Assembly (NCBI RefSeq): GCF_000412695.1
Contig: NC_021499.1
Coordinates: 4,340,001-4,404,000 of the forward strand
Length of the DNA: 64,000 bases
Source: Pseudomonas resinovorans NBRC 106553
Lineage (GTDB): Bacteria; Pseudomonadota; Gammaproteobacteria; Pseudomonadales; Pseudomonadaceae
Direction of reading: 5' to 3'
Shown here: positions 35,788 to 46,763 of the stretch, one piece after another
Position numbering within the stretch: position 1 is the stretch's first letter
Layout of the letters: each line of letters opens with the position of its first letter
The notes under the pieces: model-generated
What the model was told of the DNA's origin: nothing
Databases searched by the model: none
What the model saw: the letters and a program-made list of their open reading frames with translations, nothing else
Position numbers and translations under genes: made by a program

Positions 35788-36804
35788 TCAGATCATTTCT
35801 TCGCCGCCCTTGCCACCGAGGACGATTTCCCCGGCTTCGGCCATGCGGCGGGCGATGGTGAGGATTTCCTTCTGTGCCGACTCCACGTCGCTGACGCGCA
35901 CCGGGCCCTTGGCCTCGAGGTCGTCGCGCAGCAGTTCGGCGGCACGCTTGGACATGTTCTTGAAGACCTTTTCCTTGATCGCCTCGTCCGAGCCCTTGAG
36001 GGCCAGCACCAGCACATCGGAGGAAACCTCGCGCAGCAGCGCCTGGATGCCACGGTCGTCGACATCGGCCAGGTTGTCGAAGACGAACATCAGGTCCTCG
36101 ATCTGGGTCGAGAGGTCCTCGTCCACTTCGCGGATCGAGTCCATCAGCTGGCCTTCGACCGAGCTGTCGAGGAAGTTCATGATGTCCGCCGCGCGCTTCA
36201 CGCCGCCCATGGTGGTGCGGGTGGTATTGGCGTTGCCGGCGAACTGCTTCTCGAGGATCAGGTTGAGTTCCTTGAGCGCGGAAGGCTGCACGGTGTTGAG
36301 CGAAGACACGCGCAGGACGATGTCCAGGCGCACCTTGTGGTCGAAGTGGCTGAGCACTTCGGCGGCCTGGTCCGGGTCGAGGTAGGCGACCACGATGGCC
36401 TGGATCTGCGGGTGCTCGTAGCGGATCACGTCGGCCACGGCGCGCGGCTCCATCCACTTCAGGCTGTCCAGGCCACTGGTGCTGCCGCCCAGCAGGATGC
36501 GGTCGATCAGGTTGTTGGCCTTGTCCTCGCCGAGCGCCTGGGTGAGCATCTTGCGGATGTAGCCATCGGCGCCGACGCCCAGGCTGGTCTGGTCGCCGAC
36601 CATCTCGACGAACTCGCTCATCACCTGCTCCACCTGTTCGCGGTGGATGTTGCGCATCTGCGCCATGGCGACGCCGACCCGCTGCACTTCCTTGGGCCCC
36701 ATGTGGCGGAGCACCTGGGCGGCGTCGGTCTCGCCGAGCGACAGCAGCAGGATGGCGGCCTTGTCGACCTTGTTCAGCTTGACCGCGGCGCGATTTTCAC
36801 TCAT
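35788..36804 (-). CDS. fliG: FliG, rotor torque protein
   Basis: FliG, 338 residues, links the MS-ring to the C-ring and interacts with the stator. FliG-family signatures are seen: LSLGETDAAQVLRHMGPKEVQ near the start, EHPQIQAIVVAYLDPDQAAEVL in the middle and the charged torque helix DLSTQIEDLMFVFDNLADVDDRGIQALLREV near the C-terminus. The start overlaps the end of fliF by 8 bp. Confidence 0.97.
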   Translation of the reverse strand: MSENRAAVKLNKVDKAAILLLSLGETDAAQVLRHMGPKEVQRVGVAMAQMRNIHREQVEQVMSEFVEMVGDQTSLGVGADGYIRKMLTQALGEDKANNLIDRILLGGSTSGLDSLKWMEPRAVADVIRYEHPQIQAIVVAYLDPDQAAEVLSHFDHKVRLDIVLRVSSLNTVQPSALKELNLILEKQFAGNANTTRTTMGGVKRAADIMNFLDSSVEGQLMDSIREVDEDLSTQIEDLMFVFDNLADVDDRGIQALLREVSSDVLVLALKGSDEAIKEKVFKNMSKRAAELLRDDLEAKGPVRVSDVESAQKEILTIARRMAEAGEIVLGGKGGEEMI

Positions 36805-38587
36805 CGGAGTTGATCCACTCTTTGACTACCAGGGCCACGCGGCCGGGATCCTCGGCCACCAGGCTCTTGATGGCGTTGAGTTGCGCATCATACCCGTCAC
36901 TCGGGCTGGGCAGGAGGATGCTTTGCGGGCCGCCCAGGCTTACACGATCGTCCGACAGCTCGCCGGACAGCCCCATTTCGCCCAGGTCGACGTCGCCACC
37001 GCGGCCGCCTTCCAGTTCCTTGGACTTGTTGCCGCCGCTGATGTTGTTCAGCACCGGACGCAGCACGCCGAACACCAGCACCAGGATGAACAGCACGCCC
37101 AGTACCTGCTTCACCACATCCCAGAACCAGGGCTGGGTGTAGAAGGGAATGTCGATGACTTCTTCGCTGTTGTCGGCCAGGAACGGCGTGTTGATCACGC
37201 TGACGCTGTCGCCACGGCTGGCATCGAAGCCCACCGCGTCCTGCACCAGGCGGGTGAAGCGGGTGATCTCGTCGGCGGTCCAGGGTACCCGGCTGGTTTC
37301 GCCGGTCTGCGGGTCGACCTTGACCTGGTCGTCCAGCACCACCGCAACGGACAGCCGACGCAGGCGGCCCTGCTGCTGACGGGTGTGGCTGATCGAGCGG
37401 TCCAGCTCGAAGTTGCGGGTGGTCTGGTCGCGCTTGTCCGTGGGGAACGGCGCCAGCAGCGGTTTGCCGGTGGCCGGGTCGATGATCTGCTGGCCGTTGT
37501 CGTCCAGGATCGGCTGGCCCGGCTGCACGCCGGCCGGCGCGGCACCGGTGGCCTGCTGCGGTGCGGCGCCGGGCGCCGGCGGCTGGTTCGACAGCGCGCC
37601 GGGCACGCCCTGGGGGCCGCCATTGTTCTGCCGCTCCTCGGCCAGCTTCTGTTCGCTGCGCAGGGCCGGCTGGTCCGGGTTGAACATCTCGGCGGTGGAT
37701 TCGACGGCACTGAAGTCCACGTCGGCGGACACTTCCGCCTTGTAGCGCCCGCTGCCCAGCACCGGCTGCAGGATGCTGTGCACGCGCTGGGTGAAGACGG
37801 TTTCCATGCGCCGGGTGAAGTCGAACTGGCGGCCGGCCATGGTCAGCTCGGAGAGTTCCTGCTGGTCGGAGAGCAGGTTGCCGCGCTGGTCGACCACGGT
37901 GATCTGGGACTTCTCCAGTTCCGGCACGCTGGTCGCCACCAGATTGACGATGGCCATCACCTGGCTCGGCTCCAGGGAGCGGCCGGGATAGAGTTCCACC
38001 AGCACCGAGGCGCTGGGCTTGCGCTCGTCGCGGACGAACACCGAGCTTTTCGGGATGGCCAGGTGCACGCGGGCACCCTTGACGTTGTTCAGGCTGGAAA
38101 CGGTCCGCGCCAATTCACCTTCCAGGCCCCGGCGATAGCGGGTGGCCTCCATGAACTGGCTGGTGCCCAGACCCTGCTCCTTGTCGAGGATCTCGAAGCC
38201 GACCGTGTTGTCGCTGGGGGTGACGCCGGCGGCGGCGAGCTTCATGCGCGCACGGGCGAGGTCCTCGGACTTCACCAGCAGGGCGCCGGAGTTGGGTTCG
38301 ATCTTGTAGCCGATGTCGGCGGCGGTCAGGGCTTCCACCACCTGGTTGGCGTCCAGCCCGGAAAGGCTGCCATAGAGCGGGCGGTAGTCCGGTTGCTGGG
38401 ACCAGAGCACCACGGCGAAGCCGATGGCGACGCTGGCGGCCAGGCCGACCAGCAGACCCACCTGACGCAGCATGCTCATCTGCGAGAGGTTTTCCAGGAA
38501 GGACAAGCCGAACAGCGGCTTCTTCTCTTCCCCGGAGTCCGACCCGTCTACCTTGGCAGGGACCTTTGCAACAGCGGCTTCAGCCAT
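36797..38587 (-). CDS. fliF: FliF, MS-ring protein
   Basis: FliF forms the MS-ring, the first part of the basal body. It has 596 residues: two membrane helices (about 40-60 and 468-490), periplasmic ring-building motifs between (e.g. YRPLYGSLSGLDANQVVEAL, RVHLAIPKSSVFVRDERKPSASVLVEL), a Pro/Gly/Gln-rich loop (about 310-350) and a cytoplasmic C-terminus that binds FliG (LVAEDPGRVALVVKEW). Confidence 0.97.
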   Translation of the reverse strand: MAEAAVAKVPAKVDGSDSGEEKKPLFGLSFLENLSQMSMLRQVGLLVGLAASVAIGFAVVLWSQQPDYRPLYGSLSGLDANQVVEALTAADIGYKIEPNSGALLVKSEDLARARMKLAAAGVTPSDNTVGFEILDKEQGLGTSQFMEATRYRRGLEGELARTVSSLNNVKGARVHLAIPKSSVFVRDERKPSASVLVELYPGRSLEPSQVMAIVNLVATSVPELEKSQITVVDQRGNLLSDQQELSELTMAGRQFDFTRRMETVFTQRVHSILQPVLGSGRYKAEVSADVDFSAVESTAEMFNPDQPALRSEQKLAEERQNNGGPQGVPGALSNQPPAPGAAPQQATGAAPAGVQPGQPILDDNGQQIIDPATGKPLLAPFPTDKRDQTTRNFELDRSISHTRQQQGRLRRLSVAVVLDDQVKVDPQTGETSRVPWTADEITRFTRLVQDAVGFDASRGDSVSVINTPFLADNSEEVIDIPFYTQPWFWDVVKQVLGVLFILVLVFGVLRPVLNNISGGNKSKELEGGRGGDVDLGEMGLSGELSDDRVSLGGPQSILLPSPSDGYDAQLNAIKSLVAEDPGRVALVVKEWINSDE

Positions 38588-38601
38588 TTCTCAATCCGCC
38601 C

Positions 38602-38931
38602 TCAAACCGGCATCTGCATGATGTCTTGGTAGGCCTGGACCAGCTTGTTACGCACCTGGGTCATGGCCTCGAAGGAAACGCTGGCCTTCTGCGACGCGAT
38701 CATCACATCGGTGAGGTCCACACCCTTCTGGCCGACCTCGAAGGCGGTGGCCATGTCGGTGGAGACTTTCTGGGTGGCGGCCACCTTGTTCACGGCCTGC
38801 CCAAGCATGTCGGCGAAACTCGGCAGCTCCGCCGCGGGGGCTTCCACGGGGGCCGGCTTGCGCGCCATGGCATCCATCTGCATGGCCCGCATTTCCAACA
38901 TCAGGCGATTGAATTCAACACCCTGGCTCAT
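38602..38931 (-). CDS. fliE: FliE, MS-ring/rod junction protein
   Basis: This 109-residue protein joins the MS-ring to the rod. The C-terminal stretch [36 protein letters not shown] is the FliE signature. The ATG at 38931 has AAGGAG 6 bases upstream; a GTG one codon earlier is too close. It is first in the fliEFGHIJ operon and has a perfect sigma-54 promoter. Confidence 0.95.
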   Translation of the reverse strand: MSQGVEFNRLMLEMRAMQMDAMARKPAPVEAPAAELPSFADMLGQAVNKVAATQKVSTDMATAFEVGQKGVDLTDVMIASQKASVSFEAMTQVRNKLVQAYQDIMQMPV

Positions 38932-38991
38932 CACTTACTCCTTCAACTGCCGCGATTTTTTGACGCTACGCGGTCCGATGCAGGGGTATCT

Positions 38992-39006
38992 GCAACAAGG
39001 GTGCCA
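38992..39006 (-). promoter_or_regulatory. fliE: Sigma-54 promoter of fliE operon
   Basis: Minus strand TGGCACCCTTGTTGC has a perfect TGGCAC and TTGC with exact spacing, 60 bases before the fliE ATG. It lies directly downstream of the fleSR terminator, so the fliE operon is transcriptionally separate. FleQ/RpoN control is expected from P. aeruginosa. Confidence 0.85.
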
Positions 39007-39027
39007 ATCGGCGGGAATTCTGAAAGC

Positions 39028-39051
39028 AAAAAGCCCGGCGCAGGGCCGGGC
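39028..39051 (-). terminator. Rho-independent terminator of fleSR
   Basis: Minus strand GCCCGGC-CCTGC-GCCGGGC followed by TTTTTGC: a perfect 7-bp GC stem, 5-nt loop and U-run, ending between the fleR reading frame and the fliE promoter. Confidence 0.88.
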
Positions 39052-39064
39052 CTTTGGATTCAAC

Positions 39065-39150
39065 CGTAGGATGGGTAGAGCGGAGCGAAGCCCATCATCC
39101 GCACTCGATGGGTTTCGCAGGCTCGCGGACCGCCGCCTGCCCCATCCTGC
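39065..39150. repeat. Intergenic inverted repeat, family A copy 3
   Basis: It starts CGTAGGATGGGT and ends CCCCATCCTGC, with inner arms GCGAAGCCCATC and GATGGGTTTCGC (39084-39095, 39107-39118). It resembles copies 1 and 2 but with paired changes in the inner arms (GAAGCCC with GGGTTTC), suggesting that the stem is kept by compensatory change. It begins 16 bp after the end of the fleR frame. Confidence 0.78.
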
Positions 39151-39166
39151 AAGGCTGGCTCCGGCC

Positions 39167-40576
<1,410 letters not shown>

Positions 40577-40582
40577 CGTCCG

Positions 40583-41788
40583 TTACTCCTGTATGACCGA
40601 TTGCGCCGCGGGAATCAGCGGCAGTACCAGGGTGGCGCAGGTGCCGCGGCCGAGCCGCGAGCGCAGTTGCAGTTCGCCGCGATGGGCGCGCGCCACCGCC
40701 TTGACCACGGCCAGCCCGAGGCCGGTGCCGGTGGTCTTGGTGGTGAAGAAGGGTTCGCCCAGGCGCGCCAGGGTGGCGGCGTCGATGCCGGGGCCGTTGT
40801 CACTGATGGTCAGGCGCAGGTCGCCGCCACGTCGGTAGAGGTGCACCTTCAGGCGCAGCTCGCGGCCGGCGGCCTGGTTGGCGTTCTCGATCAGGTTGAG
40901 CATCGCCCCGACCAGGGTGTCGCGGTTGCACAGCAGCTCGCCGTCGTTGAGGTCGCACTGCCAGCGTACTTCACGCTCCTGCACATGGGATTCGGCGGAC
41001 GTACGCAAGGCATTGAACAGCGCCGAGGGCGCCAGCCGGTCCGGCAATGGCAGCTCGCCACGGGCGAACACCAGCATGTCGCGGACCTGATGTTCCAGCT
41101 CGTGCAGGCGCTCCTTGAGGCGGCCGGCGAAACGTTGCTGCTGGTCGGTCGGCAAGACCTGCTGGGTCAGGTGGCTGGCATAGAGCAGCGCGGCGGAAAG
41201 CGGCGTGCGGATCTGGTGGGCCAGGGAGGCGACCATGCGCCCCAGGGCGGAAAGACGTTCGGAACGGGACAGCTGGTCCTGCAGGCGACGGGTTTCCGTC
41301 AGGTCGGTGAGCAACACCAACTGGCCGGGTTCGGCATTCAGGGAGCGGGTGGCGATGGACAACCGGCGGCCGTCCTTGAGGGAGATTTCGTGGCCGTCGT
41401 CTTCACGCGGGGCGAAGTTGCGCGCGATCACTTCGCGCCAGAGCATGCCCACCAGCGGCTTGCCGAGCAGGCTGCGCGCCACGGGATTGGCTTCACGCAC
41501 CACGCCCTGCCCGTCGATCACGATGACACCGCCGGGCAGCAGGTCCAGCAGGCTTTGCAGGCGGTTGGCCAGGCGTTCCTTCTCGGCCAGTTCCTGCATG
41601 CGCTGGGCACTGACCAGGGCCAGTTCACCCTTGAGCTCGGTAACCCTCGCCTCCAGCATGCTGTAGGACTCGCTGAGCTGGACGGACATCTGGTTGAACA
41701 GCGCAAAAGCCTGTTCAAGACCAGCGCGGCCGGCCTGTTCGGCGGGGGTGTTTTCCGGGGTCGGTACAGGGATGACGGCTTGGCTCAT
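40583..41788 (-). CDS. fleS: FleS, flagellar sensor histidine kinase
   Basis: FleS is a soluble kinase for FleR, 401 residues, without membrane helices. It has an N-terminal coiled-coil, a PAS domain (about 75-170, GVIVIDGQGVVREANPVARSLLG), a dimerisation domain with phospho-His191 (SLAHQIRTPLSAA) and an ATPase domain with N, G1 and G2 boxes (LIENANQAAG, DNGPGI, GTGLGLAVV). It is intact, in contrast to fleR, which begins 6 bp later. Confidence 0.95.
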   Translation of the reverse strand: MSQAVIPVPTPENTPAEQAGRAGLEQAFALFNQMSVQLSESYSMLEARVTELKGELALVSAQRMQELAEKERLANRLQSLLDLLPGGVIVIDGQGVVREANPVARSLLGKPLVGMLWREVIARNFAPREDDGHEISLKDGRRLSIATRSLNAEPGQLVLLTDLTETRRLQDQLSRSERLSALGRMVASLAHQIRTPLSAALLYASHLTQQVLPTDQQQRFAGRLKERLHELEHQVRDMLVFARGELPLPDRLAPSALFNALRTSAESHVQEREVRWQCDLNDGELLCNRDTLVGAMLNLIENANQAAGRELRLKVHLYRRGGDLRLTISDNGPGIDAATLARLGEPFFTTKTTGTGLGLAVVKAVARAHRGELQLRSRLGRGTCATLVLPLIPAAQSVIQE

Positions 41789-41841
41789 GCTCTTCTCTCA
41801 CTCCATCGACCGTCAGCAGACGGTCGGTCGAGTGAGATGTA

Positions 41842-41856
41842 GCAATACCCGTGCCT
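41842..41856 (-). promoter_or_regulatory. fleS: Sigma-54 promoter of fleSR
   Basis: Minus strand AGGCACGGGTATTGC matches GGCACG-N4-TTGC (only the first T of TGGC differs), 53 bases before the fleS ATG. fleSR is a FleQ/RpoN target in P. aeruginosa. Confidence 0.72.
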
Positions 41857-41898
41857 AAAATTTAATCCTTTAAAAACAAGGACTTGGAAAAAGCGGAA

Positions 41899-43371
<1,473 letters not shown>

Positions 43372-43466
43372 TGTCTGGTTCTTGCTTTTAGGGCTGAACG
43401 CCGTGTTCCACAGCGCATGGGCAGACGGTGCTTCCCGGGAGGGGATTTGACCGGCAATTGGCCACT

Positions 43467-43495
43467 AGTAAAGTGAAAAAACCTTGCCGAGTCAA
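43467..43495 (-). promoter_or_regulatory. fleQ: Sigma-70-type promoter of fleQ
   Basis: Minus strand TTGACT, 17-base spacer, TTTACT: five and four of six consensus bases with ideal spacing, about 96 bases before the fleQ ATG, in the 218-bp gap 43372-43589. The TAAAATTGAC overlapping the -35 looks like half of a FleQ box (GTCAN-TAAATTGAC), hinting at self-control, but the other half is not clear. Confidence 0.55.
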
Positions 43496-43589
43496 TTTTA
43501 TGGCGTGCTTTTTTTGTTCGAGCCGACGGAATGGCTAAGCGGCTGACAGAACAATATCGAACTAGTGGCAGATGAGTAGTGCGGGGCCA

Positions 43590-43886
43590 TCAGCCGAACA
43601 GCTTGTACACCTTGGCGCCCTGCTGGGCCTGGTTGAGCTGGATCAGTTCGCCCGCGATGCGCTGCTGCTCGGCCTGGCAGATGGTCACCAGCTCGCGGTA
43701 CAGCGCCAGCAGTTCCTGCATGCGGCTGCCGAGCTGCTCGGGGTCTTCGACGGCATCGATCATGGCGTCGTCGACGGCCTGGCGGCAGAGCTGGTCGAGC
43801 TCGCCAATGGCCGCCCAGTCCTTGCGGGCCAACGCTTCACGCAGGGCGCTGCCGGTTGCTTCAAGACGCTGGACTGATGCATTCAT
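43590..43886 (-). CDS. fliT: FliT-like flagellar chaperone
   Basis: This 98-residue all-helical protein (MNASVQRLEATGSALREAL...) follows two fliS paralogues, the usual place for FliT, the FliD chaperone. The start at 43886 has AGGAG 8 bases upstream; the open frame continues 14 codons further into the fliS end. Sequence similarity to FliT is only structural/positional, so the call is less certain than its neighbours. In PAO1 the matching place is held by a FleP-like gene. Confidence 0.65.
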   Translation of the reverse strand: MNASVQRLEATGSALREALARKDWAAIGELDQLCRQAVDDAMIDAVEDPEQLGSRMQELLALYRELVTICQAEQQRIAGELIQLNQAQQGAKVYKLFG

Positions 43887-43911
43887 CGAAAATTCTCCTG
43901 CCAAACGGGCA

Positions 43912-44292
43912 TCACTGAGCGATGCCATCCCACCCGGTTTTCACGTCACGCAACAGCCCGGCCACTTCGTCCACCAGGGCAGCGTCGCTTTTCAGGTTCG
44001 CTTCGAGGAGGCGGGACATCATGTACTCGTAGAGCGAATCGAGGTTGGCCGCGATATCGCCGCCCTGCTCGAAGTTCAGGCCATCGCGCAGGCCACCGAT
44101 GATAGCGATTGCCTTGCCGATCAGCTCGCCTTTTTGCGCCAGCTGGCCGCGCTCGATGGCGCCACGGGCTTGAGCGAGACGGGTCAGGCCGCCTTCCATG
44201 AGCATCTGGATCAGCCGGTGGGGGCTGGCGTCCACGGCCTTGGCCTGGGTGTTCACGGACTGGTACTGCTTGAGGGCCGCCATCGCGTTCAT
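43912..44292 (-). CDS. fliS: FliS, flagellin chaperone (paralogue 2)
   Basis: This 126-residue FliS-family protein starts MNAMAALKQYQSVNTQAKAVDASPHRLIQMLMEGGL with the characteristic AL(x)QYQ...SPHRLIQML pattern; this is the more canonical of the two copies. FliS binds the C-terminus of flagellin before export. A FliA promoter lies 40 bases upstream inside the gap after the first fliS, so it may be made late together with flagellin. The longer frame through 44343 would include that promoter and is rejected. Confidence 0.88.
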   Translation of the reverse strand: MNAMAALKQYQSVNTQAKAVDASPHRLIQMLMEGGLTRLAQARGAIERGQLAQKGELIGKAIAIIGGLRDGLNFEQGGDIAANLDSLYEYMMSRLLEANLKSDAALVDEVAGLLRDVKTGWDGIAQ

Positions 44293-44331
44293 GTTCGCTC
44301 TCGCTCGTGTGTCGGGCTGTGATACCCAAGG

Positions 44332-44357
44332 TATCGGCAGCACCAGCGAGAGCTTTA
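44332..44357 (-). promoter_or_regulatory. FliA (sigma-28) promoter before second fliS
   Basis: Minus strand TAAAG, 14 bases, GCCGATA: same boxes and spacing as the fliC promoter. It lies between the stop of the first fliS (44377) and the start of the second (44292), ending 40 bases before the ATG. Confidence 0.75.
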
Positions 44358-44376
44358 GCCCGCAGCTTTGCGCAAA

Positions 44377-44775
44377 TCAGGAAATTTCCGCGGGGACCGC
44401 TGTGTTCACTTCCGGGCCGATGGAGTCCCAGGCCTGCTTGATCTCCAGCAGCAGCGCCTCGACCTCGTCTATGGGGCGCGGCGAGTTGTCCAGGGCGACC
44501 CTGGACAGGCGACGGGTCATGTAGTCGTAGAGGGCATCGAGGTTCTCGGCGATCTCGCCACCGAGCTGCTTGTCCAGGCTGCCCTGGAGCACGCCGATGA
44601 TGCTGAGGGTGGAGCCGACCGCCATGCCACGAACTTCCGGGTTGCCGGTTTCGAGGCCATGGCGAGCGAGGGAAAGGCGTTCCAGGGCGCCGTCCAGCAG
44701 CAACTGCACCGCGCGGTACGGGGCGACTTCCTGACTGGTCTTGACCTGCTTGTAGGTATCGATCGGATTGGCCAT
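44377..44775 (-). CDS. FliS-family flagellar chaperone (paralogue 1)
   Basis: This 132-residue FliS-family protein, [37 protein letters not shown], is distinct from the adjacent paralogue: the SPHRLIQML segment is replaced by [12 protein letters not shown]. It starts 3 bp after the fliD stop and so belongs to the fliD transcript. Two FliS homologues in tandem may serve different clients (FliC and another late substrate, or FliD), but this is inference. Confidence 0.82.
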   Translation of the reverse strand: MANPIDTYKQVKTSQEVAPYRAVQLLLDGALERLSLARHGLETGNPEVRGMAVGSTLSIIGVLQGSLDKQLGGEIAENLDALYDYMTRRLSRVALDNSPRPIDEVEALLLEIKQAWDSIGPEVNTAVPAEIS

Positions 44776-44778
44776 TGC

Positions 44779-46221
44779 TTAGCTCTGCTTCACTACGCCG
44801 GGAAGGTTGGAGATAGCCTGGATCAACCGATCGCCGGTGGTGTTCAGGTTGGCGATCAGCGAGTCCATGGCGTTGTATTGGGCGTACAGACGGGTCTGGA
44901 CCTTGGCGATACGCTCATCGAGCTTGGTGCGCTGGTCCTTCACCGAGTCGAGGGTGCTCTGCAGGCCGTCCTGGCGCTGGGACAGGATGCCGCCGGCCTG
45001 GGTGTAGACGTCCAACTTGCCGTTCAGGCGGGACGTCAGGCCATTTTCGCCGGTGAAGAAACCGGCAACGGATTCGTATTGGGTGCTGAGGGCCTTGTCG
45101 AGCTTGGTGTCGTCGATCTTCAAGGTGCCGTCTTTCTGGGTGGTGATGCCCAGGTCCGACAGGATCGAAATTCCACCGCCCTGGCCGGACGGGTTCACCA
45201 GCTCGTTGCGTACGGTGGACAGCAATGAACGCACCGTGGCGTCGCCCACCAGCGCGCCGGTCACGGGGGCGCTGCTTTCGCCAACGGAGGTTACGGCGGT
45301 CAGGGTCTTGGTCACCCCTATCATCTTGTTGTAGGCGTCGACGAACTTCTTGATGTTGCCCTTCACGCTCGACGTGTCTTCGGCGACCGTCACCGTGAAC
45401 TTCTTGCCGGGCTCCGCGCTCACCAGGTTGAGGGTGACATCGGAAATCGCGTCGGACACGGTGTTGCTGGAGCTGCGCAGGCTCAGGCCGTCGATGGTGA
45501 ACTCCGCGTCCTGGGCCTGGGTGATGTAGCCGCTGCTTGTAGCGCTGGCGCCATCGAGCGCGGCAAGTGCGCCGGTCGGCTTGGACGCCGCGTTGTTATC
45601 GGCGAATTGGCCGATGCGGAAGTCTTCCAGGCCGGCGGATGTCTGGACATAGATGTCCTTGCCCGCGCCGGTGGTGTTGGAGCTGAGCACCAGGCGAGAA
45701 GAGCCATCCGCCGGGTTGCTGACGATGTTGGCGCTGACGCCCTTGTCTTTCAGCGCGGTGTTCAGGCTGTCGCGGATTTCGGACAGGCTCGCGCCAGCGG
45801 CGACCTGCACATCGACGCCACGATCATCGGGGCCGAGCTTGACGGTGAGGGTCCCGGCTGCGGCCGCAGTCTCGCCCTTGGCGAAGCTTGCGGTCCCCAC
45901 CTTGCTGGCGGCTGCGAGCTTCTCGACCGTCAGCTGGTAGGTTCCGGCGCTGGCCTTGTTCGTGGCCGTAACGGTAGCCAGGTCGGTATTGCTCGATTTG
46001 GCCGAACGCTTGGCGAACAGGTCAGCGGAGTTGAGGTCCTTCAGCGCGGTCTGGAAATCGCTGATGGCGCTCTTGAGCTGGCCGACAGCCGAGAACTTCG
46101 ACGTCGCGCTCTTCTCCACTCGCGCCAGCTGGGCGTCCTTGGGCGCTCTCTCGGCGTCCACCAGGGCCTTCACGATGCTGTCGATGTTGATGTTCGAACC
46201 GAGTCCGGTTACGCCAGCCAT
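44779..46221 (-). CDS. fliD: FliD, filament cap protein
   Basis: FliD caps the filament and also acts as a mucin adhesin in P. aeruginosa. It has 480 residues: the N-terminal signature GVTGLGSNINIDSIVKALVDAE, a variable middle, and a C-terminal coiled coil ending ...RLYAQYNAMDSLIANLNTTGDRL, where QYNAMD is typical for FliD. It has a candidate sigma-54 promoter and an upstream inverted repeat at 46245-46258. Confidence 0.95.
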   Translation of the reverse strand: MAGVTGLGSNINIDSIVKALVDAERAPKDAQLARVEKSATSKFSAVGQLKSAISDFQTALKDLNSADLFAKRSAKSSNTDLATVTATNKASAGTYQLTVEKLAAASKVGTASFAKGETAAAAGTLTVKLGPDDRGVDVQVAAGASLSEIRDSLNTALKDKGVSANIVSNPADGSSRLVLSSNTTGAGKDIYVQTSAGLEDFRIGQFADNNAASKPTGALAALDGASATSSGYITQAQDAEFTIDGLSLRSSSNTVSDAISDVTLNLVSAEPGKKFTVTVAEDTSSVKGNIKKFVDAYNKMIGVTKTLTAVTSVGESSAPVTGALVGDATVRSLLSTVRNELVNPSGQGGGISILSDLGITTQKDGTLKIDDTKLDKALSTQYESVAGFFTGENGLTSRLNGKLDVYTQAGGILSQRQDGLQSTLDSVKDQRTKLDERIAKVQTRLYAQYNAMDSLIANLNTTGDRLIQAISNLPGVVKQS

Positions 46222-46244
46222 TTTCCGTTACCTCGCCAATCGTC

Positions 46245-46258
46245 TGACACCTGTGTCA
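46245..46258. promoter_or_regulatory. Inverted repeat in fliD leader
   Basis: TGACAC-CT-GTGTCA forms a 6-bp dyad just downstream of the expected fliD transcript start and 24 bases before the ATG. On the minus strand it begins TTGACAC, recalling one half of a FleQ box. It may be an operator for FleQ or another dimeric regulator; evidence is only symmetry and place. Confidence 0.35.
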
Positions 46259-46274
46259 ATCAACGATAAAGCAG

Positions 46275-46289
46275 TCAAGAATCGTGCCA
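46275..46289 (-). promoter_or_regulatory. fliD: Candidate sigma-54 promoter of fliD
   Basis: Minus strand TGGCACGATTCTTGA has a perfect -24 TGGCACG and correct spacing but ends TTGA rather than TTGC at -12. It is 54 bases before the fliD ATG. fliDS transcription is RpoN-dependent in P. aeruginosa. Confidence 0.5.
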
Positions 46290-46316
46290 CCACGTACGCC
46301 AGTGCCAACCTGGCTG

Positions 46317-46682
46317 TCAGGCTTCCGCCTTGAACAGCAGGCTGCGCATTTCCGACAGGCTTTCCGCCAGTTTCAATGCGTCTTCAGAGGGGATCTGCCG
46401 GATAACCTCGCCGGACATCGAGTCGGTTACCTGCACCACCACTCGGCCGCTGCTGTCGTCCACATCGAAGTTCAGGTTGCGGCGAATGCTCTGCACGAAC
46501 TCCTGAATGCTGGAGGCCGCTGCTGCCACCGGTGCGGTGTCTTCCTCGGTCTGGGACTTCTCGCGCTCCAGCTCGGCAACCTTCTCAGGGGTTTCCTTCG
46601 CCACCGGACCACGGAGTGCGCCAGTGCCGGCAGGCGTCGCGCTTACACCTTTGCTCGTCAGGTTGACTGTTCCGATATCCAT
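46317..46682 (-). CDS. flaG: FlaG family protein
   Basis: This 121-residue protein has a variable N-terminal half and a conserved FlaG C-terminal half: LNFDVDDSSGRVVVQVTDSMSGEVIRQIPSEDALKL. It lies between fliC and fliD, the usual position; in other polar flagellates FlaG limits filament length. The ATG at 46682 (MDIGTVNLTSK) follows a GAGGTGA ribosome site; the longer frame overlaps the fliC terminator. Confidence 0.92.
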   Translation of the reverse strand: MDIGTVNLTSKGVSATPAGTGALRGPVAKETPEKVAELEREKSQTEEDTAPVAAAASSIQEFVQSIRRNLNFDVDDSSGRVVVQVTDSMSGEVIRQIPSEDALKLAESLSEMRSLLFKAEA

Positions 46683-46708
46683 TGTGCTCACCTCACAAAC
46701 GGCAAGAA

Positions 46709-46735
46709 GGGGGGAAGCGCCAAGCACTTCCCCCC
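46709..46735 (-). terminator. fliC terminator
   Basis: Minus strand GGGGGGAAG and CTTCCCCCC form a 9-bp stem with a short loop, followed by TTCTTG. It sits between the fliC stop (46764) and the flaG start (46682), so it likely ends or weakens the abundant fliC transcript before flaG. Confidence 0.75.
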
Positions 46736-46763
46736 GCGTTCAACGCCTTGCCTCGTCCGGGCC

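Noticed and set aside
43560..43590. Terminator after fliT
   Set aside because: No stable stem with a U-run was found between the fliT stop and the fleQ promoter.
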